Source of the DNA: Micromonospora sp. WMMD1120
GTDB lineage: Bacteria; Actinomycetota; Actinomycetes; Mycobacteriales; Micromonosporaceae
Length of the DNA stretch: 64,000 nt
Assembly: GCF_029626235.1 (NCBI RefSeq)
Contig: NZ_JARUBO010000005.1
Location: 776,501-840,500 of the forward strand
Direction: 5' to 3'
The notes below the pieces were generated by a model that was not told the origin of the DNA, ran no database searches, and saw nothing but the letters and a program-made list of their open reading frames with translations. Made by a program: the position numbers and the translations under genes. Of the stretch, positions 44,032 to 52,034 are shown piece after piece; positions within the stretch are counted from its first letter, which is position 1; each line of letters begins with the position of its first letter.

Positions 44032-46035
44032 TCAGGGCAGGTCGTTGGCGTGCCTGATGACCGTCACCAGATCGTCGATGATGCCGGTGAGGGCGAAGTC
44101 CTTCGGGGTGAAGACCCGCGCCACCCCGGCGGCGCGGAGCGTGGCCGCGTCGCCCGGCGGGATGATGCCGCCCACGACCACCGGCAGGTCGGCGCGGCCG
44201 GCGGCGCGCAGCCCGTCGAGCACCGCGGGCACGGCGGCGAGGTGCGACCCGGAGAGCACCGACAGTCCGACCAGGTCGACATCCTCCTCGACGGCGGCGG
44301 CGACGATCTGCCCGGCGGTCAGCCGGATGCCCTGATAGACGACCTCGAAGCCGGCGTCTCGGGCGCGTACCGCGATCTGCTCCGCGCCGTTGGAGTGCCC
44401 GTCCAGGCCGGGTTTGCCCACCAGCAGTCGCAACCGTCCGCTGCCCAGCTCGCGGGCGGTGGCGGCGACCCGCGCGCGCACGGCGGCGAGGCCGGGCTCG
44501 CCGCCGCCGGTGGCGCCGGCCAGGCCGGTCGGCGCCCGGTACTCGCCGAAGACCTGCCGTAGCGCGCCGGCCCACTCGCCGGTGGTAACCCCGGCCCGTA
44601 CGCACTCCACAGTGGCCGGCATCAGGTTGACGCTGGTCGCGGCGTCCGCGCGGAGCCGGGTGAGGGCCGCGTCGACGACGGCCGCGTTCCGGTCGTCCCG
44701 CCACCGCCGTACGCCCGCGACGGCCGCCGCCTCGACCGCCGGATCGACCTGCTCGACGGCGTCGGCGCCGGTCGCCGTCAGTGGTGAGGGCTCGGTCTCG
44801 GTGTGGCGGTTCACCCCGACCACCACGTCGGCGCCGGACTCCATCCGACGGCGGCGTTCGGCCAGCGACGCGACGAGCGCGCTCTTGAGATGGCCGCTCT
44901 CCACGGCGGCGACCACGCCACCCAGCTCCAGCACCTCATTGAGCTGCGCGCGGGCCCCGCTGACGATCTCGTCGACCAGCGCGGCCATCACGTGCGAGCC
45001 GGCGAAGAGGTCGGGATATTCGAGCAGGTCCGACTCGAACGCCAGGACCTGCTGCATGCGCAGCGACCACTGCTGGTCCCAGGGGCGGGGCAGACCCAGC
45101 GCCTCGTTCCAGGCGGGCAGTTGCACAGCGCGGGCCCGGGCGTCCCGGGACATCGTCACGCCGAGCATCTCCAGCACGATGCGCTGGACGTTGTTCTCCG
45201 GCTGCGCCTCGGTGAGGCCGAGGGAGTTGACCTGCACGCCGTAGCGGAAGCGGCGCTGCTCGGCCTGACCGACGCCGTACCGGTCCCTGGTGATCTCGTC
45301 CCAGAGCACCCCGAACGCGCGCATCTTGGCGATCTCCTCGACGAAGCGCACCCCGGCGTTGACGAAGAACGAGATGCGCTGCACCACGTCGCCCATCCGT
45401 TCCGGCGGCACCTGGCCGGCGTCGCGGACCGCGTCGAGCACGGCGACAGCGGTGGCCAGCGCGAAGCCGACCTCCTGCACGGGCGTGGCGCCGGCCTCCT
45501 GGAGGTGGTACGAGCAGATGTTGACCGGGTTCCACCGGGGCATCTCCCGCAGCGTGTACGCGACCATGTCGGCGGTCAGCCGCAGCGACGCCGCCGGCGG
45601 GAAGATGTACGTGCCCCGGGACAGGTACTCCTTGACGATGTCGTTCTGGGTGGTTCCGGCGCAGCGGGCCAGGTCGCCGCCCTGCTCCAGCGCGACGGTG
45701 CCGTACAGGGCGAGCAGCCACATCGCCGGGGCGTTGATGGTCATCGAGGTGTTCATCTCGGCGAGCGGCAGACCGTCGAAGAGCGCCCGCATGTCACCGA
45801 GGTGGGCCACCGGCACGCCGACCCGCCCCACCTCACCGGCGGCGAGTTCGTGGTCCGGGTCGTACCCGGTCTGGGTCGGCAGGTCGAAGGCGACCGAGAG
45901 GCCGGTCTGCCCCTTCGCCAGGTTGCGGCGGAAGAGGGCATTGGTCGCGGCGGCCGACGAGTGGCCGGCGTAGGTGCGCATCACCCACGGGCGGTCCCGT
46001 TCGGGCAAACGCCCAGGGTATGCCGTCTCATCCAT
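44032..46035 (-). CDS. meaA: Ethylmalonyl-CoA mutase (MeaA), B12-dependent
   Basis: 667 residues, the MeaA/Ecm length. It carries both the TIM barrel and a C-terminal B12-binding domain with LDGHSNGAEQ (base-off His about H547). The substrate region reads MRTYAGHSSAAATNALFRRN where methylmalonyl-CoA mutase has a Tyr-Ala-Gly-Phe stretch; this His-bearing form is characteristic of ethylmalonyl-CoA mutase. It converts (2R)-ethylmalonyl-CoA to methylsuccinyl-CoA, the key step of the ethylmalonyl-CoA pathway. The ATG at 46035 lies only 9 bases from operator site 5, so the regulator would block initiation directly. Later enzymes (methylsuccinyl-CoA dehydrogenase, mesaconyl-CoA hydratase, lyase) are not in the window. 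Confidence 0.92.
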   Translation of the reverse strand: MDETAYPGRLPERDRPWVMRTYAGHSSAAATNALFRRNLAKGQTGLSVAFDLPTQTGYDPDHELAAGEVGRVGVPVAHLGDMRALFDGLPLAEMNTSMTINAPAMWLLALYGTVALEQGGDLARCAGTTQNDIVKEYLSRGTYIFPPAASLRLTADMVAYTLREMPRWNPVNICSYHLQEAGATPVQEVGFALATAVAVLDAVRDAGQVPPERMGDVVQRISFFVNAGVRFVEEIAKMRAFGVLWDEITRDRYGVGQAEQRRFRYGVQVNSLGLTEAQPENNVQRIVLEMLGVTMSRDARARAVQLPAWNEALGLPRPWDQQWSLRMQQVLAFESDLLEYPDLFAGSHVMAALVDEIVSGARAQLNEVLELGGVVAAVESGHLKSALVASLAERRRRMESGADVVVGVNRHTETEPSPLTATGADAVEQVDPAVEAAAVAGVRRWRDDRNAAVVDAALTRLRADAATSVNLMPATVECVRAGVTTGEWAGALRQVFGEYRAPTGLAGATGGGEPGLAAVRARVAATARELGSGRLRLLVGKPGLDGHSNGAEQIAVRARDAGFEVVYQGIRLTAGQIVAAAVEEDVDLVGLSVLSGSHLAAVPAVLDGLRAAGRADLPVVVGGIIPPGDAATLRAAGVARVFTPKDFALTGIIDDLVTVIRHANDLP

Positions 46036-46043
46036 GACCGGAG

Positions 46044-46061
46044 TCTAAGTTACCGTTCAGT
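46044..46061 (-). promoter_or_regulatory. C4-acyl-CoA regulon operator, site 5 (meaA)
   Basis: On the minus strand ACTGAACGGTAACTTAGA, 13 of 18 matching the consensus; the left half-site ACTGAACGGT is perfect. It overlaps the region where the -10 element must lie. Confidence 0.75.
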
Positions 46062-46186
46062 AGAAGTGGCTGTGCAAAACCACACAGCTCCATGTCGGGG
46101 ACGTCCGGGTGGCAAGCGCCCACCCTGTCGTGCACCGCCACACCCCGGCCACCCACCCGTCACCGCCAGGACGCACACTTGACGGC

Positions 46187-47038
46187 ATGGATGACGAGCT
46201 GGCCATCTCCGTCCGAGGGCTGCGCAAGGCGTACGGCGACAACGTGGCGGTGGCGGGCGTGGATCTCGACGTCCACCGCGGTGAGGTGTTCGCGCTGCTC
46301 GGCCCGAACGGGGCCGGCAAGACCACAACGGTCGAGATCCTGGAGGGCTACCGCCACCGCGACGCCGGCGAGGTGCGGGTGCTCGGCACCGACCCGGCGC
46401 AGCCGGATGCCGGCTGGCGCTCCCGGGTCGGCATCGTGCTCCAGGGCACCGGTGAGTTCGACGAGCTGACCGTCGCCGAGGTGATCAGGCACTTCTCCGG
46501 CTTCTACCCGGATGCCGACGACCCGGACAAGGTGATCGAGCGGGTCGGCCTGGCCGGCAAGGCCAGAGCCCGGACGCACACCCTCTCCGGCGGGCAGAAG
46601 CGCCGCCTCGACGTGGCGCTGGGCATCATCGGCCGCCCCGAGCTGCTCTTCCTCGACGAACCGACCACCGGCTTCGACCCGGAGGCTCGCCGCGAGTTCT
46701 GGGAGCTGATCCGCGACCTGGCGGCGGCCGGCACCACAATCGTGCTGACCACCCACTACCTGGACGAGGCGGAGGCGCTCGCCGACCGGGTCGGCGTGAT
46801 CGCCGGCGGCAGACTGGTCGAGGTGGCCGCCCCGAGCCGGCTGGGCAACCGGCAGGAGGCGCTGGCGACGGTCTCCTGGCGTACCCCGGACGGGACGGTG
46901 GAGAGCACGCAGAGCGCGACGCCGACGGCGGTGGTGGCCGACCTGGCCGCGCGCTTCGGCGGCGAGATCCCGGGGATCACCGTGACCCGGCCGACCCTGG
47001 AGGACGTCTACCTCACGATGATCGGACACGCGCGATGA
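46187..47038 (+). CDS. ABC transporter ATP-binding protein (drug-exporter type)
   Basis: 283 residues. Walker A GPNGAGKTTTVEILEGY (K45), signature TLSGGQKRRLDVALG near 133, Walker B LLFLDEPTTGFDPEARREFW, and the switch His in LTTHYLDEAEALADR. The C-terminal extension with VTRPTLEDVYLTMIG is typical of DrrA/CcmA-like exporters. The ATG at 46187 begins at DDELAISVRGLRKAYG. The stop overlaps the permease start (atga), so both are translated together. Substrate unknown, probably a small hydrophobic compound. Confidence 0.9.
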   Translation: MDDELAISVRGLRKAYGDNVAVAGVDLDVHRGEVFALLGPNGAGKTTTVEILEGYRHRDAGEVRVLGTDPAQPDAGWRSRVGIVLQGTGEFDELTVAEVIRHFSGFYPDADDPDKVIERVGLAGKARARTHTLSGGQKRRLDVALGIIGRPELLFLDEPTTGFDPEARREFWELIRDLAAAGTTIVLTTHYLDEAEALADRVGVIAGGRLVEVAAPSRLGNRQEALATVSWRTPDGTVESTQSATPTAVVADLAARFGGEIPGITVTRPTLEDVYLTMIGHAR

Positions 47039-47880
47039 CGACCACGACGAAGCCGGCGACGCCGGTGGCCACCGCCCCGGGTCGTCGGCTGGGCGCCGGC
47101 ACGCTCGCGGTACGCCAGGGCCGGCTGGAGATCACCCAGTTCCTGCGCAGCCGGGAGTCGGTGGTCTTCACCATGGGCTTCCCCATCATCATGATCCTGA
47201 TCTTCGCGTCGATCTTCGACGGCACGATCGGCGGCGGGGTCAGGTTCACCCAGTACTTCATCACCGGGATGATCGCGACCGGCCTGATGACGGTGAGCTT
47301 CCAGAACCTCGGCATCTGGATCCCGATCGAGCGGGACCGCGGCGTGCTCAAGCGCTACCGGGGCACGCCGATGCCGAAGTGGGTCTGGTTCGCCGGCAAG
47401 GTGATCATGGTGGTGGCGATCGGCATCGCCGAGACCGCGCTGCTGCTGGCCTTCGCGGTGGCGCTGTTCGACCTCGACCTGCCCGGCACCGCCGGGAAGT
47501 GGCTCACCTTCGGCTGGGTCGCCGTGCTCGGGGTGACAGCGTGCACCCTGTGCGGCATCGCCATCTCATCGCTGGCCCGTACCGCCCGCAGCGGCTCGGC
47601 GGTGGTCACCCCGGTCTCCCTGATCCTCCAGTTCATCTCCGGGGTGTTCTTCGTCTTCACCGACCTGCCCACCTGGATGCAGCAGGTGGCGGCGCTGTTC
47701 CCGCTCAAGTGGATGTGCCAGGGACTGCGGTCGGTCTTCCTGCCGGAGAGCTTCGGCGCGCAGGAGCCGGGCGGCTCGTTCGAGCTGGGCCGGGTGGCGC
47801 TGGTGCTCGCCCTGTGGTGCGTGATCGGCCTGGTGCTCTGCCTGACCACCTTCCGCTGGACCACCAAGCGCGACGGCTGA
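47035..47880 (+). CDS. ABC-2-type transporter permease
   Basis: 281 residues, six predicted helices: VVFTMGFPIIMILIFASIF, QYFITGMIATGLMTVSF, VIMVVAIGIAETALLLAFAV, a fourth at FGWVAVLGVTACTLCGIAI, LILQFISGVFFVFTDLP, and ALVLALWCVIGLVLCLTTF. The segment between helices 2 and 3 (ERDRGVLKRYRGTPMPKWVW) is the coupling loop of ABC-2 permeases. It partners the ATPase encoded just upstream. A 12-bp hairpin at 47888 closes the unit. Confidence 0.88.
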   Translation: MTTTTKPATPVATAPGRRLGAGTLAVRQGRLEITQFLRSRESVVFTMGFPIIMILIFASIFDGTIGGGVRFTQYFITGMIATGLMTVSFQNLGIWIPIERDRGVLKRYRGTPMPKWVWFAGKVIMVVAIGIAETALLLAFAVALFDLDLPGTAGKWLTFGWVAVLGVTACTLCGIAISSLARTARSGSAVVTPVSLILQFISGVFFVFTDLPTWMQQVAALFPLKWMCQGLRSVFLPESFGAQEPGGSFELGRVALVLALWCVIGLVLCLTTFRWTTKRDG

Positions 47881-47887
47881 GCACGGA

Positions 47888-47919
47888 CGACCGGGGCGGA
47901 GTGACCCCCGCCCCGGTCG
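47888..47919. terminator. 12-bp bidirectional terminator hairpin
   Basis: cgaccggggcgg (47888-47899) pairs perfectly with 47908-47919 between the convergent ABC permease and dehydrogenase genes. Confidence 0.8.
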
Positions 47920-47926
47920 AGGCGAC

Positions 47927-48775
47927 TCAGTACGTGTAGAAGCCCTTGCCGGTCTTGCGGCCCAGGTCGCCGGCGGTGGCCATCCGCTGGAGCAGCTCCG
48001 GCGGGAAGAACTTCTCGTCGCCGGTGTCGGTGTAGATGTTCCGCGTCGCGTTCAGCAACACGTCCACCCCGGTCAGGTCGATGGTGGCCAGCGGACCCAT
48101 GGCGTGCCCGAAGCCGAGCCGGCAGGCGGTGTCCAGGTCCTCCGCGGACACCACGCCCGACTCGACGAGCTTGACCGCCTCCATCACCAGGGCCGAGATC
48201 AGCCGGGTCGTGACGAAACCGGCGATGTCCCGGTTGACCACCACCACCGTCTTGCCGATCTCCTCGGCGAAGGCCCGCGCGGTGTCCAGCGTGGCGTCGC
48301 TGGTCTTGTAGCCGCGCACCAGCTCGCAGAGCTGCATCATCGGCACCGGGGAGAAGAAGTGGGTGCCGACGACCGCCTCGGGCCGCTCGGTCACCGCGGC
48401 GATCTGGGTGACCGGAATGGCCGAGGTGTTGGTGGCGAGGACCGCGTCCGCCCTGCAGATCTTGTCCAGGGCGCGGAACACCTCGTGCTTGATCTCCAGC
48501 CGCTCGAAGACAGCCTCGACCACGATGTCCGCGTCCGCCGCCGCCTCCAGGTCGGTGGTCGGGGTGATCCGGGCCAGCGTCGCCTCGACCTCGGACGCCT
48601 CGATCCTGCCCTTCTCGGCGAACTTCGTCAGTGACTTCCGGATGCCGTCCAGACCCCGTGTGGTGGCCGCGTCGTCCAGGTCGCGCAGCGTCACCTGCCA
48701 GCCCGCCTGCGCCGCCACCTGGGCGATGCCGGAGCCCATCAGCCCGGCCCCGACGACCGCGAGTCGACCCGCCAT
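47927..48775 (-). CDS. hbd: 3-hydroxybutyryl-CoA dehydrogenase
   Basis: 282 residues, the standard single-unit enzyme. NAD loop LAVVGAGLMGSGIAQVAAQA, ATNTSAIPVTQI, catalytic His in VGTHFFSPVPMMQLCELV, and C-terminal domain with GFGHAMGPLATIDLTGVDV ending LGRKTGKGFYTY. It interconverts acetoacetyl-CoA and 3-hydroxybutyryl-CoA, between the thiolase and crotonase steps that feed ccr. The ATG at 48775 follows agggagaag. Operator site 6 is 51 bases upstream. It is the second such enzyme in the window besides the fused form at 36.6 kb. Confidence 0.92.
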   Translation of the reverse strand: MAGRLAVVGAGLMGSGIAQVAAQAGWQVTLRDLDDAATTRGLDGIRKSLTKFAEKGRIEASEVEATLARITPTTDLEAAADADIVVEAVFERLEIKHEVFRALDKICRADAVLATNTSAIPVTQIAAVTERPEAVVGTHFFSPVPMMQLCELVRGYKTSDATLDTARAFAEEIGKTVVVVNRDIAGFVTTRLISALVMEAVKLVESGVVSAEDLDTACRLGFGHAMGPLATIDLTGVDVLLNATRNIYTDTGDEKFFPPELLQRMATAGDLGRKTGKGFYTY

Positions 48776-48825
48776 CTACTTCTCCCTCGCTGCGATTGAG
48801 TGCCTGCCTGCACCCTAGTCCGCGA

Positions 48826-48843
48826 GCTGAACGATGGCTAAGT
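48826..48843 (+). promoter_or_regulatory. C4-acyl-CoA regulon operator, site 6 (hbd)
   Basis: GCTGAACGATGGCTAAGT, 15 of 18 matching the consensus, 51 bases upstream of the hbd start. Confidence 0.78.
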
Positions 48844-48844
48844 G

Positions 48845-48925
48845 GCGGCGGCTGTGCCGCCGGAGTCACTGCGGCCGTGCCGCCGGAGTCGCGGCGGCTG
48901 TGCCGCCGGAGTCGCTGCGGGCCTC
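48845..48925. repeat. Degenerate tandem repeat gcggcggctgtgccgccggagtc
   Basis: Three full copies of a 20-26-base unit plus a degraded fourth, each itself a small hairpin (cggcggc...gccgccg), between operator site 6 and the murA stop. Confidence 0.75.
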
Positions 48926-48941
48926 GCTGCCGGCCCGGGGG

Positions 48942-50384
48942 TCAGATCTCCAGCGACGGCTCCTCCGGCGCGGTGCCCCGCTCCACGGCCACGCCGAGCG
49001 CGCGCAGGTCGGCCACGAAGTCCGGGTAGCCCCGGTCGACGTGGTGCACGTGGGAGACCTCGGTGACCCCGTCCGCGCAGAGCCCGGCGATGATCAGGCC
49101 GGCGCCGGCCCGGATGTCGGTGGCCCGCACCGGGGCGCCGGAGAGCCGCTCCCGGCCGCGAACCACAGCGTGGTGCCCGTCGGTCTTGATGTCCGCGCCG
49201 AGCCGCATCATCTCGTTGGCGAACATGAACCGCCCGTCGAAGATGTTCTCGGTGATCAGCGATGCGCCGTCGCTGACCGCGGCCAGCCCGATCGCCATCG
49301 GCAGCAGGTCGGTGGCGAACCCGGGGTACGGCAGGGTGACCACGTCCACGGCCCGGGGCCGCTCGTCCATCCGGACGCGGAAGCCGTCCCCCCGGGTCTC
49401 CACGAGCGCGCCGGCGGCCACCACCTTGTCCAGCGCGATCTCCAGGAAGGCCGGGTCCAGCCCGGTCACCGTCACGTCGCCCCTGGTCATCGCCGCGCCG
49501 AACGCCCAGGTGCCGGCGACGATCCGGTCCCCCACCGTCGCGTGCCGCACCGGGCGCAGCCCGGGAACCCCGGTGATCCGCAGTGTGGAGGTGCCGGCGC
49601 CGGCGATCCGCGCGCCCATCTGGTTGAGCATCGTGCAGATGTCGACGATCTCCGGCTCCCGCGCCGCGTTGTCGATCACCGTGGTGCCCTGGGCCAGCAC
49701 CGCCGCCATCACCAGGTTCTCGGTCGCGCCGACGCTGGGGAAGTCCAACACGATGTCCGCGCCCCGCAGCCCGTGCGGCGCGCTGGCGATCACGAACCCG
49801 TGTTCACCGGAAATCTCCGCACCCATCCGGGTCAGCCCGGAGATGTGCATGTCCAGCCCGCGCGACCCGATCGCGTCGCCGCCGGGATGCGCCACCCGCA
49901 CGTACCCCCGGCGGGCCAGCAGCGGGCCGAGCACGCAGATCGACGCGCGCAGCCGCCGGACCAGGTCGTAGTCGGCGTCCGCGCCCGGCTGCTCCGGGAC
50001 GTCGATGGTCACCGAACGGGAACGGGCCACGCCACCGCCGGCGACCATCGGGTCGACCGGGTCGTCCGCGTCGAACTGGACGTCACACCCCAGCCTGCGC
50101 AGCACCTCCCCCATGATCGCGATGTCCGTGATCCGTGGCACGTTGGTGATCACGCTGCGGCCCGGCGCCAGCAGCGCGGCCGCCATCAACTTCAGCGCCG
50201 AGTTCTTGGCGCCCACCACGTGTACGGTGCCGGCCAGCCGCGCGTCACCGCGCACCCGGATGACGTCGACGTCGCTGACCGCCGGATCACCGGCGTCGCC
50301 GGGGCCCACCACCACCGGCCAACCGGCGGCGCTGTCCGGCCGCACCGGGGTCGTCAGATCGGGAATCCGTAGGCTGTGCGTCAT
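48942..50384 (-). CDS. murA: UDP-N-acetylglucosamine 1-carboxyvinyltransferase with Asp active site
   Basis: 480 residues. After a 45-residue extension the EPT fold begins at [33 protein letters not shown] holds the conserved Lys-Asn pair. The active-site loop reads [11 protein letters not shown] with D170 where most MurA have Cys. Mycobacterial MurA carries the same Cys-to-Asp change and is naturally fosfomycin-insensitive. The enzyme adds enolpyruvate to UDP-GlcNAc, the first committed step of peptidoglycan synthesis. The ATG at 50384 has gaggtgg ahead and overlaps the divergent adenosyltransferase start codon by two bases. A later start would remove the extension, but no ribosome site supports one. 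Confidence 0.9.
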   Translation of the reverse strand: MTHSLRIPDLTTPVRPDSAAGWPVVVGPGDAGDPAVSDVDVIRVRGDARLAGTVHVVGAKNSALKLMAAALLAPGRSVITNVPRITDIAIMGEVLRRLGCDVQFDADDPVDPMVAGGGVARSRSVTIDVPEQPGADADYDLVRRLRASICVLGPLLARRGYVRVAHPGGDAIGSRGLDMHISGLTRMGAEISGEHGFVIASAPHGLRGADIVLDFPSVGATENLVMAAVLAQGTTVIDNAAREPEIVDICTMLNQMGARIAGAGTSTLRITGVPGLRPVRHATVGDRIVAGTWAFGAAMTRGDVTVTGLDPAFLEIALDKVVAAGALVETRGDGFRVRMDERPRAVDVVTLPYPGFATDLLPMAIGLAAVSDGASLITENIFDGRFMFANEMMRLGADIKTDGHHAVVRGRERLSGAPVRATDIRAGAGLIIAGLCADGVTEVSHVHHVDRGYPDFVADLRALGVAVERGTAPEEPSLEI

Positions 50385-50955
50385 GGCCGTCCACCTCACG
50401 CGCATCTACACCAGGGCCGGCGACGCCGGCATGACCAGGCTGAGCAACAACGAGCAGGTACCGAAGACCGATCCACGGATCGCCGCGTACGCGGACGTCG
50501 ACGAGTGCAACGCGGCGATCGGTGTCGCGATCGCGCTGGGCCAGCTCGACGAGGAGCTGCGCGGCGTGCTGGCGTCGGTGCAGAACGACCTGTTCGACGT
50601 CGGCGCCGACCTGGCCACCCCGGTCGAGCCGGAGCCGAAGTATCCGCCGCTGCGGGTGACCGAGGAGTACGTCGAGCGCCTGGAGGGCTGGTGCGACGAG
50701 TACAACGCGCGCCTGAGCAAGCTCGACTCCTTCATCCTCCCCGGCGGCACCCCGGGCGCGGCGCTGCTGCACGTGGCGCGGACCATTGCCCGGCGTGCGG
50801 AGCGGGCAGCGTGGTCGCTGGTCAGCCACGATCCGGATCGGACCAGCACGCTCCCGGCAAAGTATCTCAACCGGCTCTCCGATCTGCTCTTTATCCTGTC
50901 AAGAACGGCAAATCCGGCAGGAGATGTGCTATGGGTGCCGGGCGGCAAGCGCTGA
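50383..50955 (+). CDS. PduO-type cob(I)alamin adenosyltransferase
   Basis: 190 residues. ATP-binding start [20 protein letters not shown], then [18 protein letters not shown], and the helix pair [20 protein letters not shown] with [11 protein letters not shown] after it; all are hallmarks of the PduO/MMAB type. It makes adenosylcobalamin, the cofactor of the icmA and meaA products, which ties it to the same metabolic theme although no regulon operator precedes it. The start overlaps the murA start on the other strand. Confidence 0.92.
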   Translation: MAVHLTRIYTRAGDAGMTRLSNNEQVPKTDPRIAAYADVDECNAAIGVAIALGQLDEELRGVLASVQNDLFDVGADLATPVEPEPKYPPLRVTEEYVERLEGWCDEYNARLSKLDSFILPGGTPGAALLHVARTIARRAERAAWSLVSHDPDRTSTLPAKYLNRLSDLLFILSRTANPAGDVLWVPGGKR

Positions 50956-51055
50956 CAGTGGGCGCGACACCCCACGTCGACACGGGGATTCCCCATCTGA
51001 CCGCTGCCACGCGTCGCCGGGGCCGCGTCCTCCTCCGGCCCGGCTCTCGGCGACC

Positions 51056-51270
51056 GACTCGGCTTCCTGGAAGTCGGCGCATTCAGGCCCTCGGTAAGCC
51101 CGATATCGCCAGACCGCAGGCGATCGACTCGGCTTCCTCGAATCCGGGGCATCCAGGCCCCCACATAGGCCCAACCTCAGCGCAGGCCCCGGATGACCAA
51201 CTCGGGTTTCATGAAATCGGGGCATCCGCCGGTCTGGGTAGGCCCCGTTTCACGGAAGACGAGTCGATCA
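51056..51270. repeat. Direct 70-bp repeats with actcggcttcctggaa core, last copy inverted
   Basis: Cores at 51056, 51126 and 51200 (gactcggcttcctggaa, gactcggcttcctcgaatc, aactcgggtttcatgaaat), each followed by a cggggcatccaggccc-like tail. A fourth, inverted core ends at 51264, forming a hairpin with the third. The same core occurs at 18099-18163. Confidence 0.75.
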
Positions 51271-51376
51271 CCCCTGCGCGGGCTCGGCCGGCCCCGATCG
51301 CGCCGCCCCGGGTCGGCCAGCCACGTCGCGCTCCAGGGGGATCACCCTGCCGGATCGACGCAACGGTGACGCCGAC

Positions 51377-51452
51377 GGGTTTCCGGGGCAGCCCGCCCGG
51401 CGGAGGGATCAAGCCTGACCGCCCGGAGCCGGGCGGGCTGCCCCGGAAACCC
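51377..51452. repeat. Perfect 25-bp inverted repeat
   Basis: 51377-51401 and 51428-51452 are exact reverse complements with 26 bases between. It may terminate transcripts reaching it from either side, or be a mobile-element relic. Confidence 0.85.
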
Positions 51453-51474
51453 CAACAGTGACCCGCGCAAACCA

Positions 51475-51534
51475 TGCGACCCAGGCACGCCAGATGCGAC
51501 CCGGGCACGCCAGAGCCGACCCGGGCAAGCCAGC
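51475..51534. repeat. Three 20-bp direct repeats
   Basis: Units tgcgacccaggcacgccaga, tgcgacccgggcacgccaga and a diverged third, head to tail. Confidence 0.8.
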
Positions 51535-51566
51535 GGCGACTCAACCACCCGCGGGCGGGCGACAGC

Positions 51567-52022
51567 TCAGGCGGCCGGCCAGTCCTGGGAGGCCATACGC
51601 GGCGAGACCGCCCCCGGAGGGGCGGCCTCGAGCCAGGAGAGGAAACCGGTGACGGTGGACCGCGCCATGGCGATCTCCACCGGTGCGTGGTGACTGGTAC
51701 AGCGGAGGATCACCCAGTCGGCCGGCATGGAGAGCCGTTCCTGACCTTCGGGCAACCGTCGGCGCTCCACCGCCAGCCCTTTGCGCGAGAGCACCCGCTT
51801 GGGCCGGATCGCGAAGCTGAACATCCGGTACCACCGCAGCTCGTCGCCGGCGAAGCGACCGAAGCCGGGCGACCAGCCGCGGCCGTCGAGAACAGTGGTG
51901 ACCCGGACGCTGAGCCGGATGATGCCACCGCTGCGGGTGACCAGAGCTCGCCGGACGAAGAGGACCAGAAGCGCGGCGAGGATGACGACTACGCCGATCC
52001 CGATTCCCTCGACGATCTCCAT
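51567..52022 (-). CDS. DUF2550 membrane protein
   Basis: 151 residues. One N-terminal helix (EGIGIGVVVILAALLVLFV), then a soluble domain with GRGWSPGFGRFAGDELRWYR, FAIRPKRVLSR and MPADWVILRC. DUF2550 proteins are regularly found just after atpC in actinobacteria; their function is unknown. It lies 12 bases after atpC on the same strand, so is co-transcribed. The start ATG has only gggg before it. Confidence 0.85.
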   Translation of the reverse strand: MEIVEGIGIGVVVILAALLVLFVRRALVTRSGGIIRLSVRVTTVLDGRGWSPGFGRFAGDELRWYRMFSFAIRPKRVLSRKGLAVERRRLPEGQERLSMPADWVILRCTSHHAPVEIAMARSTVTGFLSWLEAAPPGAVSPRMASQDWPAA

Positions 52023-52034
52023 CCCCGGTTTGAC

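Larger units (their letters stand above)
50956..51566. other. 611-base gene-free, repeat-filled gap
   Basis: No coding signal. It holds three or four copies of a 70-base repeat (51056-51270), a perfect 25-bp inverted repeat (51377-51452) and a 20-base triple tandem repeat (51475-51534). It separates the adenosyltransferase gene from the convergent end of the ATP synthase region. Confidence 0.75.

Noticed and set aside
44032..46035. Methylmalonyl-CoA mutase as identity of the 667-residue mutase
   Set aside because: Substrate-site sequence RTYAGHS and length with a fused B12 domain fit ethylmalonyl-CoA mutase; methylmalonyl-CoA mutase has the Tyr-Ala-Gly-Phe form and a separate partner.
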